Source of the DNA: JAAOYC01 sp036481345
GTDB lineage: Archaea > Nanobdellota > Nanobdellia > Woesearchaeales > WJKL01
Length of the DNA: 12,400 bases
Direction of reading: 5' to 3'
NCBI GenBank assembly: GCA_036481345.1
Contig: JAZGHU010000029.1
Span: 1 to 12,400 of the forward strand
The translations under genes and the position numbers were made by a program. A model generated the notes under the pieces. The model saw nothing but the letters and a program-made list of their open reading frames with translations, searched no databases and was not told the DNA's origin. Positions 5,228 to 12,123 of this stretch are shown here, in pieces (position 1 is the first letter of the stretch; every line of letters begins with the position of its first letter).

Positions 5228-7647
5228 CTTAGATCATTCCCCTTATCCATAAGGTGTTTAAGATAATTTAACTGCATAAGCTTGAAGAATACAAGAGAAT
5301 CACTATCATCTCTATCATTGTCTACAATTGTTTTTAATTTGTCAAAATGATCTGGATATTCATTTGGATTGACTAATTCACCGTTATCAAAAATATTGAC
5401 CTGCGCATTGTTTGTTCTTTCTATAGTATATTTATCTATTAAAACATTTAATCCAAGTGGTTGATCTTTATAGTCTTTAAAAGGAGTTTCTTTTTTTGGA
5501 TCAGAATCTGGCATCAATGATTCAGCGCAAAAATTGATTAGATTGCTAAGTGCATTTTCAGCTCTGTTATAAAATGTGTTAGCATCTTCTTTTAACTGCT
5601 TTTCATCTTTTACTTGATTAAGATAGTTTAAGAATAAGTTATAGAAACGTTCTTTACCTCTATCACTAACATCTTCTCTGAAGATATCTTTGCCTTTTTC
5701 TTCTAATTCAACAACAAGATCTTTAACAGAATCTAGATTAGTAGTAGTATTATATTTTGCTGCATAAATTTTTTCTAGTATTGAGAAATCCAAGTCTTTT
5801 TTCAGATAATTTCTTTCTAATTCAATATATCTTGTAAAATTTTCCTGCGTCTGCTGAATATACCTATTCTTGATAATATCAACCCATCTTAGATTTCTAT
5901 AGAATTCTATAAGATGATATGCGCCAACATCTTTTATTATATCTTCTTCATTATCTCTGCTAAGATAATCCCTTACAAAAGCATAATTAACTTCTTCTTT
6001 GCTAAAGAGGCTCTTAGATTTGCCTGTGTTGATCATATCTTCAATTGCTTTTATCTGTTTATCATGCTCATTGATCTTTGCTAATTCAAACTTCTTTTTT
6101 CTAAGCATGAATTTACAATACTCTTGTTCTTTTTCTTCAAGGCTTAGTTCAATCCTTGGGCTGTCAACGACATGGAAAAAATCTTCTAATTCATGCACAT
6201 GTACGTAAAAAACAAAGTTTGGATCTTTTCGTTTTTCAGGAAGATCTTCCCATGTCCAATCGACATTTTGATTTATGATTCTTTCAAGATCTACTTGATA
6301 GAAATCATCATCTATCACAAATCCGTTTTCCTCAAGAGTTTTTACTAACTCTTCAGCGTTTAAGTCTTCTTTTCCTAAGTCAAGAACATAATTTCCTAGA
6401 TTAGCTTCTCTATATCTTACTACTTGAGAATTATCTATACTATCGATTAACCCTTCCATGATGCCATCAATAAAACCTATTGATGCTTTCTCCTTTCTGG
6501 ATAATTTGATAACACTATTCAGGGTTTTAGCAATAGTAGTATACCTATCTTTAACTTCTTTTCTGATACTTTCTGGATGATCTACTATTACACTTTCATT
6601 CCTATCTTTTATCTCTGCCGGATTTGCTTGATAACAAGCTAATCCAGCTAAAGCATAATCTATAAGCTTAACACTAGCATATCTTGCTAATTTTTTTCTG
6701 TCTTCATTCTCATATGTTCCAGATTCTAATTTTGATATTGCTTCTGCAGCTGTCAATCCTTCTATTAATCTAAATACATTAACACTAAATGGATCTTCTT
6801 CTTTACTATATTCAAATGTAACCTGCGGAGCTCTTGTCTTAAACTCTTTGAGTTTCATTGTATCATAGAACTTCAATGCCTGGGCTTCAATCCTTGCTTT
6901 GAATTGGTGAGGATACATCTTAACAATTCCACCTCTTAGGATCCTATCTAGAGATGTAGCTCCTCTTTCTGTAAAGATTATCAATTTATTTAGTGTGCTG
7001 TGAACTGGTTTGTCAATTCCAAATGAGTGGAAATATTTTAGAATAGGACGTAATTTTTCTTTAGCAGAATTCAGAGATTCAGCTGTGCTGTCATAGACTT
7101 CTCTGTAGATAGAAATCATCTTTGATTCAAAATCATCAACATCAGATAATGGGACAATATAACTTTTTCTTAAAGAATCTTGAAGTGATCTTCTTTTATT
7201 AAATGCATCATCAACAGTATCAACAAGACGATCCATGTCTAATGGTTTTGTTTGATAAGCAAATACTCTTAATCTATCTCTTAATCTATCTTTCTTTTGG
7301 TCATCAATTTTTCCTGAGACAAGAATAACCTCTGTTTCAGGCTTGCTTTTGTGAATATTTTGAACAAGTACAGAACCACCTATTTTTGGAAGTCTAAGAT
7401 CAGCAATAACAACATAGTAATCATTATTTTCAAACATATTCAATGCTTGTTTTCCATCTTCAGCAACATCACAGTTATAGCCATTCTCTTCTAATAGAGC
7501 ACTAATCTCGTTTCTGATTGTTTTTGCATTCTCAGCAATAAGAACATTTCTAATCTGTTTTTGTTCTTCTTCTGTAGGTTCTTCAGCATTAGCTATCTCT
7601 TCTAGAGGGGAGCCTATTATCTCTTCATCTGGTTTTTCTTCTGTCAT
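5221..7647 (-). CDS. Receiver-domain protein with a candidate degenerate kinase-like domain
   Basis: The product is 808 aa. An acidic N terminus (1-30) precedes a CheY-like receiver (31-148) with phospho-acceptor D83 (IADLRLP), S111 and K134 (YQTKP). The usual acidic pair is E39-N40, so the Mg pocket is atypical. No HTH or named output domain follows. Residues about 225-460 read to me like a divergent APH/choline-kinase-type fold. K243 (GGIVKMYP), E254 (RIEAQALKF), a hinge-like FRLIEGLTAAEAI (292-304), YREANLGNYVLD (412-423) aligned to H-x-D-x-x-x-x-N with E for the catalytic Asp and N419 kept, and D453 (QVDLERI) in place of DFG. The remainder (about 500-808) is helical, with a charged coiled-coil-like stretch near 501-545, and is unrecognised. 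A TATA box lies about 48 nt before the ATG, with a weak AGGA. It is co-transcribed with, and overlaps, the PHP gene. The receiver is secure. The kinase-like call is an inference from motif spacing. Confidence 0.8.
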   Translation of the reverse strand: MTEEKPDEEIIGSPLEEIANAEEPTEEEQKQIRNVLIAENAKTIRNEISALLEENGYNCDVAEDGKQALNMFENNDYYVVIADLRLPKIGGSVLVQNIHKSKPETEVILVSGKIDDQKKDRLRDRLRVFAYQTKPLDMDRLVDTVDDAFNKRRSLQDSLRKSYIVPLSDVDDFESKMISIYREVYDSTAESLNSAKEKLRPILKYFHSFGIDKPVHSTLNKLIIFTERGATSLDRILRGGIVKMYPHQFKARIEAQALKFYDTMKLKEFKTRAPQVTFEYSKEEDPFSVNVFRLIEGLTAAEAISKLESGTYENEDRKKLARYASVKLIDYALAGLACYQANPAEIKDRNESVIVDHPESIRKEVKDRYTTIAKTLNSVIKLSRKEKASIGFIDGIMEGLIDSIDNSQVVRYREANLGNYVLDLGKEDLNAEELVKTLEENGFVIDDDFYQVDLERIINQNVDWTWEDLPEKRKDPNFVFYVHVHELEDFFHVVDSPRIELSLEEKEQEYCKFMLRKKKFELAKINEHDKQIKAIEDMINTGKSKSLFSKEEVNYAFVRDYLSRDNEEDIIKDVGAYHLIEFYRNLRWVDIIKNRYIQQTQENFTRYIELERNYLKKDLDFSILEKIYAAKYNTTTNLDSVKDLVVELEEKGKDIFREDVSDRGKERFYNLFLNYLNQVKDEKQLKEDANTFYNRAENALSNLINFCAESLMPDSDPKKETPFKDYKDQPLGLNVLIDKYTIERTNNAQVNIFDNGELVNPNEYPDHFDKLKTIVDNDRDDSDSLVFFKLMQLNYLKHLMDKGNDLRW

Positions 7648-7691
7648 TTTCCTAAATAAGACTTAAACTAGTATTATTTTATAGAAATTCC

Positions 7692-7699
7692 TTTATAAA
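7692..7699 (-). promoter_or_regulatory. TATA box for the receiver/PHP operon
   Basis: The minus strand reads TAAGGTTTATAAAGG. The centre lies about 48 nt before the ATG at 7647, predicting a TSS near 7669 and a leader of about 22 nt. That leader holds a weak AGGA just before the ATG. The core and flanks match the gyrB box. Confidence 0.65.
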
Positions 7700-7738
7700 C
7701 CTTACGCTTTTATTGTTACTTAGTAGTAGTAGAAATAG

Positions 7739-8839
7739 CTATTTTTTGCCTTCTTTTATAGCAAACTTTTCAATAACTAACTTGCCTTTTTCAACTTTCA
7801 TCACAACTTCATCTTTTTCTGTAAATCCCGATTCTTTTATGACTGTTTCTGGAATTAAAACACGTTCTCCTCTGAAATCCAATCCAGTTATGATATGCTT
7901 TGCATGTGTGTCTACTGCTCCAATCTCTCTCATTATCTCTTCTGCTCCTTTCTTTTTTTTGCTTTCAACAAATTCTTTTGTTTTCTTATGAAGATATTTA
8001 GCAATGTGGTCAGCAACATTAACTCCAGTTGCTTCTGTTATTCCCTGCAGTCCAGGAGAGATATTTGCTTCAATCACTAATGGACCTTTGTGGCCTTCTA
8101 GAATATCAATAGCACAGATTTCAGCTCCAAGAACTCTTGCTGCTTTTATTGCAATCTTTGCAGTTACAGGATCAACTTTAACTGATTTTCCTTTGCCGCC
8201 TGCATGAATATTTGCTCTTTTTTCTCCTATCTCTGCTTTTCTTTCCATAGCTGCAATAACTTTGTCTCCAATAACTATAACTCTTAAGTCAGCTCCGTCT
8301 GTCTCAATATATTCTTGGATAAGGAATGGTTGTCTTAAAGCTGTTAAAGCATCCATCATAGAATTTGCAGAGGCAAAACTATCTGCAAACATAACTCCTT
8401 TTCCTTGAGTTCCTTGAGGGAACTTCATGATGATAGGATAATGCATCTTTTCTAGGATTTTTTTCGCAGCTTCAGGTGTTGCTGCTAAAAATGTTGCAGG
8501 CATAGGAATTCCATTTTGCTGCAATGCTAATTGTGTTAGTAATTTATCATGAACATTTGTAAAAGCATCAGCAGTAATAGGCATATAAGATTGATTAGAA
8601 AGATCACTTGTTATTGCACTTAGCAAAGGAGCATATCTAAAACTTCCTTTTGCAAAAATACAATCATATTTTTCAATTGGTTTTCCTTGGTACAGAACAA
8701 CAGCTCCTTTTGGACCCAAGTTGATCTCAATATCTCTGATATCTAATTCGTCAACTACTCTGAAATAATTCTTCATAGCTCTCGCTGTCCATTTTGAACT
8801 TTTACTTCCCAATGATATGATTGCTGATGTTACTGGCAT
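7739..8839 (-). CDS. RimK-type ATP-grasp ligase with C-terminal AbrB-like domain
   Basis: The product is an ATP-dependent carboxylate-amine ligase of the RimK/glutathione-synthetase fold. Counting from the chosen ATG (366 aa): a preATP-grasp region (1-95), the N lobe with NVHDK (95-99), K139 and glycine loop QGTQGKGV (142-149), hinge QEYI (175-178), DLRV (184-187), and the Mg/ATP ligands D245, E257 and N259 (IEANISPG). Relatives add glutamate or other amino acids to proteins or cofactors; the substrate here is unknown. Residues about 316-359 add an AbrB/SpoVT-like swapped-hairpin motif (GERVLIPETVIKESGF...GKLVIEKF), an unusual fusion. Start choice: ATG at 8837-8839 has AAGTGAT at suitable spacing. 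An upstream GTG at 8846-8848 (adds MIN) overlaps the preceding stop as GTGA and is the alternative. It is co-transcribed with the upstream protease gene. Confidence 0.85.
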   Translation of the reverse strand: MPVTSAIISLGSKSSKWTARAMKNYFRVVDELDIRDIEINLGPKGAVVLYQGKPIEKYDCIFAKGSFRYAPLLSAITSDLSNQSYMPITADAFTNVHDKLLTQLALQQNGIPMPATFLAATPEAAKKILEKMHYPIIMKFPQGTQGKGVMFADSFASANSMMDALTALRQPFLIQEYIETDGADLRVIVIGDKVIAAMERKAEIGEKRANIHAGGKGKSVKVDPVTAKIAIKAARVLGAEICAIDILEGHKGPLVIEANISPGLQGITEATGVNVADHIAKYLHKKTKEFVESKKKKGAEEIMREIGAVDTHAKHIITGLDFRGERVLIPETVIKESGFTEKDEVVMKVEKGKLVIEKFAIKEGKK

Positions 8840-8844
8840 ATTTA

Positions 8845-9204
8845 TCACTTCTTGCTAGGGTCTATTAAAAAGCCCCGCTTTAATATATTTTTTCCTATCA
8901 ATGCTTTATATTTTAAATGGCCTCTATCAGCCAATGTAAATCTGACTTTTGCAAACTTTCTGCCTTTGATCTCTATCTTTCCTCTAACTACAGGTCTGTG
9001 TTTTGTTCCTGAAGCTGATTTAATCTTTTTCATCTTTTCTATCGGTCCAAAATCTAGTTTTTTTGCTAGTTTTTTGTCTAAAGAGCATATATCTGCTCCT
9101 GTGTCAATTCTAGCCCTTATTCTCTTCTTCTTTTCAGTACCAAAGATAGATACTCTTTCTGTGAGTCCTACCATTGTCTTTTCTTTCTTCTTTCTTAGTG
9201 CCAT
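8845..9204 (-). CDS. RimK-associated retropepsin-like protease
   Basis: This 119-aa protein matches the family often labelled 'ATP-dependent zinc protease' or RimK-associated protease, a single-domain retropepsin-like fold. The catalytic-type motif D34-T-G-A (RARIDTGADICSLD) is present. It is followed by the family blocks SGTKHRPVVRG (65-75), LADRGHLKYKALIGKNILKRG (91-111) and the terminal FLIDPSKK. Family members usually occur beside RimK-like ATP-grasp ligases, as here: its TGA abuts the ligase start. The natural hypothesis is a modify/remove pair acting on an isopeptide-linked amino acid, but the substrate is unknown. The basic first 10 residues may be dispensable, since an internal ATG (M11) starts nearer the family's usual N terminus. 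Confidence 0.85.
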   Translation of the reverse strand: MALRKKKEKTMVGLTERVSIFGTEKKKRIRARIDTGADICSLDKKLAKKLDFGPIEKMKKIKSASGTKHRPVVRGKIEIKGRKFAKVRFTLADRGHLKYKALIGKNILKRGFLIDPSKK

Positions 9205-9232
9205 TTGACTGTAACTAAGGAATTTAAAGGGT

Positions 9233-9262
9233 ATTTAAATGTTATGAAAATACGTTTATAAA
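9233..9262 (-). promoter_or_regulatory. Promoter region of the protease/RimK operon
   Basis: Two TATA-like boxes face the protease start at 9204 on the minus strand. ATTTAAAT (9233-9240) is about 33 nt away, and TTTATAAA (9255-9262, within CCCTTTATAAACG) about 54 nt away. Either fits a short leader. The second matches the other boxes in this window better. Confidence 0.5.
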
Positions 9263-9278
9263 GGGTTTTTAAAGAAAT

Positions 9279-10739
9279 TTATTCAGGTTTCATTATCGGG
9301 AATAACATAACTTCTCTTATAGAATCAGCTCCTGTGAGCAACATGATCATTCTTTCAACACCAATTCCAACTCCTGTGTTAGGGGGCAGACCATATTCTA
9401 GTGCTTCGACATAATCCTCATCCATTGGGTGGGCTTCTTCATCTCCACCTCTGCCTTTTTTAGCCTGTTCTTCAAGATGTTTTCTTTGTATAATTGGATT
9501 GATCAGTTCAGAATAACAATTTCCAACTTCCCATCCATTGATGAATGGTTCTACACGCTCAATCAATTCAGGATTATCTCTATGTACTTTGGCTAGAGGG
9601 CATGTTTCTTTTGGATGATCAGTAATATGGACAGGATCTATTAATTTATCTTCACATAATCCTTCAAAGATTGCTGCAATCATCAATCCTCTGTCTTCTA
9701 CAACTTCAATCTTATGTTCTCTTAGGATATCTTTTAATTCATTGTCTTTTAATTTATTAACATCAATCTTAGCATATTGCTTGATAGCTTCTTTCATAGT
9801 CAATCTTTTCCAAGGCGCTTTCAAATCTATCTTTTTTCCTTCATATTCGATTATTGTTGAGTTGTTTACTTCTTTTGCAACATATTCCCATAATTCTTCT
9901 GTTAATTTCATTGCAAAATCATAATCTCCATAAGCAGTTTGTATTTCCATCATTGCAAATTCTGGATTATGAGTTTTGTCAACTCCTTCATTTCTAAAGC
10001 AGGAATTTAGATCGTATACTTTTTCTAATCCTCCAACTAATAATCTTTTCAGATGAAGTTCATAAGCAACCCTCAGATACATTGGCATGTCCCAAGCATT
10101 GATGTTTGTTATGAAAGGTTTTGCATTTGCTCCGCCGTATTGTGTCTGTAATATCGGAGTCTGGACTTCAATATATTCTTTTTTATCTAGAAATTCTCTG
10201 ATTGCCTTGTATATCTTTGCTCTTTTCATAAAGACTTCTTTAACTTCAGGATTCATGATCATATCTAAGTATCTTTTTCTGAATCTGATTTCATCATCTT
10301 TTAATCCATGGAATTTTTCAGGCAAAGGTCTGATTGATTTTGATAACATAGTGTATTTCTTAACATAGATAGTGATTTCTCCTGTTTTTGTCTTGAAGAT
10401 ATTACCTTCTACTCCAACAATATCGCCTATATCTGATAATTTTAGAATTTTGTATAATTCTTCTCCAATATCATCCTGCCTGAAATAGCATTGAACTTTT
10501 CCAGTTTGATCTTGGATATGGCCAAAAGAAGCTTTTCCCATCCTTCTTAATGCAACTAATCTTCCAGCAACAACAGCGTTGTCTTTAGTCTTATCTTCAG
10601 CTTTAAGTTTTGAATACTTTTCATTTAATTCACTAGCTGTATTTTTAACATCAAAAGAATATGGATATGGATTTATACCTAACTGCATCAATTGCTCTAA
10701 TTTTTTCAATCTTTCCTTGATTAATTCAGCTTCTGCCAT
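9279..10739 (-). CDS. lysS: Lysyl-tRNA synthetase, class II
   Basis: The product (486 aa, usual length) charges tRNA-Lys in the cytoplasm. It has an N-terminal helix, an OB-fold anticodon-binding domain (about 53-130; VVAGRLVALRRMGKASF), and a class II catalytic core. Motif 1 lies around 182-196 (EFLDKKEYIEVQTPI). Motif 2 spans 222-266, with YELHLKRLLVGG and CFRNEGVDKTHNPEF. Motif 3 is GVGIGVERMIMLLTG (456-470), with the ATP-contacting Arg. The segment WEVGNCYSELINP (403-415) corresponds to the family's E-N-A/C-Y-S-E-L-N-D-P lysine pocket. Some archaea use class I LysRS instead, so the class II type is informative. A TATA-like box lies 27 nt before the ATG, implying a leaderless transcript. 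Confidence 0.96.
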   Translation of the reverse strand: MAEAELIKERLKKLEQLMQLGINPYPYSFDVKNTASELNEKYSKLKAEDKTKDNAVVAGRLVALRRMGKASFGHIQDQTGKVQCYFRQDDIGEELYKILKLSDIGDIVGVEGNIFKTKTGEITIYVKKYTMLSKSIRPLPEKFHGLKDDEIRFRKRYLDMIMNPEVKEVFMKRAKIYKAIREFLDKKEYIEVQTPILQTQYGGANAKPFITNINAWDMPMYLRVAYELHLKRLLVGGLEKVYDLNSCFRNEGVDKTHNPEFAMMEIQTAYGDYDFAMKLTEELWEYVAKEVNNSTIIEYEGKKIDLKAPWKRLTMKEAIKQYAKIDVNKLKDNELKDILREHKIEVVEDRGLMIAAIFEGLCEDKLIDPVHITDHPKETCPLAKVHRDNPELIERVEPFINGWEVGNCYSELINPIIQRKHLEEQAKKGRGGDEEAHPMDEDYVEALEYGLPPNTGVGIGVERMIMLLTGADSIREVMLFPIMKPE

Positions 10740-10762
10740 AAGAAATTAGTTTGTTGTAGTCC

Positions 10763-10770
10763 TATATAAA
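10763..10770 (-). promoter_or_regulatory. TATA box for lysS, leaderless architecture
   Basis: The minus strand reads CATTTATATAGGAC. The centre is about 27 nt before the lysS ATG at 10739, so transcription should start at or beside the start codon. No Shine-Dalgarno is visible in the 24-nt gap between the box and the ATG. Confidence 0.65.
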
Positions 10771-10794
10771 TGTTATTGGAATTAATTTGTTTTA

Positions 10795-11139
10795 CTAAAC
10801 CATCTTAAGCTTGCCAGTGACTGCATCAATCTTTTCTTCTTCATCTGGGCCTATTCCAACACATGTTTTTGTTCCTGGAGCAATAACTGTTCTGCCTGCA
10901 TCTGTGATCAAAGAAGCAACTAATCCTTTATCTTTTGCAAGATTAACAAATTTTAATAATTCTTTTTCATCTGCAACTTTCAAGACAACTTTTTTCTGCC
11001 CTTGACTTTTCCATTCATCTACTTTACTTTTTGAAGAATTCAAAACAGCTTGTACTGCAGCATGTGCAGCTTGAGCAGCTAACTTGCCTTTTGGCAGCTT
11101 CAAATCAGCTCTAACTAGAATTACTTGTTTGAGTTCCAT
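10795..11139 (-). CDS. pth2: Peptidyl-tRNA hydrolase, archaeal/eukaryotic type (Pth2)
   Basis: The product hydrolyses peptidyl-tRNA released from stalled ribosomes, freeing tRNA for reuse. The 114-aa length is that of the minimal archaeal enzyme. Conserved blocks are LKLPKGKLAAQAAHA (13-27, including the active-site-region K18 and H26), followed by the D80-A-G-R-T84 / AP-GT segment, and C-V-G-I-G-P (93-98). It lies 18 nt downstream of an ATP-grasp gene on the same strand and probably shares its transcript. An AGGA upstream of the ATG is a modest ribosome binding site. lysS follows with its own promoter. Confidence 0.95.
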   Translation of the reverse strand: MELKQVILVRADLKLPKGKLAAQAAHAAVQAVLNSSKSKVDEWKSQGQKKVVLKVADEKELLKFVNLAKDKGLVASLITDAGRTVIAPGTKTCVGIGPDEEEKIDAVTGKLKMV

Positions 11140-11157
11140 ATTCTTTTCCTATATCTT

Positions 11158-12123
11158 TTACTTTATATTCTTTTCCTTTAAAGAATGCTTATCAATAGCT
11201 TTTACTACAGCTTCTGTTGCTTTTTTTATCTTATCTTCTAATTTTTTTGGTATTTTTTCAACTCTTCCTTCAGCAACTAAGTGCATTGGTCTTTTTGGAG
11301 AAACAAACAACATACTTCCTGCGTATTTCCCATTTACAGTCATACTTCTTATTTCAAAGAATTCTCCTTTAAATAGATTAGAAGGTAGAATCAATTCTTC
11401 AACAAAATAAGGCTTTTTGATTTTGAAGTTTTTTGGAATCTCTTTATAAGAATAAAAGATAAATACGCCTTCACTTTTCTGCTCATGTTGAGGTTTTAGG
11501 ATAAAACCATTTGAAAATAGTTTTTTATTCTTATTTAATCTTTTTTTAATATCAGTTTTTTTGTAGATTCTAAATGATTTAGGGGTTTTTATTCTAGTAT
11601 ATTTTTCAACTATTTTTTTTGCCTTAATCTTGTCTTTGGTTATATTTAAGATACAAGTTGGATTGATTATTCTAATTCCTGCTTTTTCTTGAGCATAAGT
11701 CCTGCCAGCAGCAACCCTCAAAACAACATCTGGCATTATTTTTTTGCCCTTTATATCAATCAGATGGCCGTCTCCTTTGGACATAAGTTTTCTATTTTGG
11801 TTATAATCACAGATATGGATATTTCCTTTGAATCCTTTTCTGAACTCTTTTGAAACAACTGATCCTTTCCACTTCTTTTTTGATATTATTGCTAGATTTT
11901 TGTATTTTTTATTCAGAAAAGTACATAGTTCTTTTATAGGTCTGCAGTGCTTGTAAATTGCTTTATATCTTTTTAGAACTCCAGGAGAAGAATTAGCTTC
12001 TATAAAATATAGCTCTCCTTGTTGATCAATTATAAAATCGATTCCAGCAAATACATAGTTTTTTACCATTTTAAATTTATTGAATATATAATTAGAAAGG
12101 GGGTATTTAAATTCTTCTAACAA
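11158..12123 (-). CDS. ATP-grasp protein with rearranged (permuted-looking) domain order
   Basis: This 321-aa frame starts at TTG (12121-12123); M19 (ATG 12067-12069) is an alternative start. Segment 1 (about 1-60) is what normally ends an ATP-grasp domain: AGIDFIIDQQGELYFIEANSSPG, with D29, E42 and N44 as expected metal/ATP ligands. Next comes a Rossmann-like preATP-grasp region (about 75-155; LAIISKKKW ... MPDVVLRVAAG ... GIRIINP). The ATP-grasp central part follows: DKIKAKK, FILKP (K210), YFVEELI and FFEIRSMTVNGKYAG. The protein then ends at a helix (IKKATEAVVKAIDK) just where the D...E-x-N segment should follow. This is either a circular permutation or a fusion/truncation product. It overlaps the upstream ATP-grasp gene by 17 bp in another frame and precedes pth2 by 18 nt. 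The substrate is unknown. Confidence 0.7.
   Translation of the reverse strand: MLEEFKYPLSNYIFNKFKMVKNYVFAGIDFIIDQQGELYFIEANSSPGVLKRYKAIYKHCRPIKELCTFLNKKYKNLAIISKKKWKGSVVSKEFRKGFKGNIHICDYNQNRKLMSKGDGHLIDIKGKKIMPDVVLRVAAGRTYAQEKAGIRIINPTCILNITKDKIKAKKIVEKYTRIKTPKSFRIYKKTDIKKRLNKNKKLFSNGFILKPQHEQKSEGVFIFYSYKEIPKNFKIKKPYFVEELILPSNLFKGEFFEIRSMTVNGKYAGSMLFVSPKRPMHLVAEGRVEKIPKKLEDKIKKATEAVVKAIDKHSLKEKNIK

Noticed and set aside
7721..7744. Four TAG repeats followed by the palindrome AAATAGCTATTT after the RimK gene
   Set aside because: It is short and low-complexity in AT-rich DNA, with no T-tract or long stem, so it does not qualify as a terminator or operator.
8852..9208. 118-aa plus-strand open frame exactly antisense to the protease gene
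   Set aside because: It mirrors the protease ORF almost base for base and encodes a Phe/Ser/Leu-rich product typical of a shadow. The minus strand has clear family motifs.
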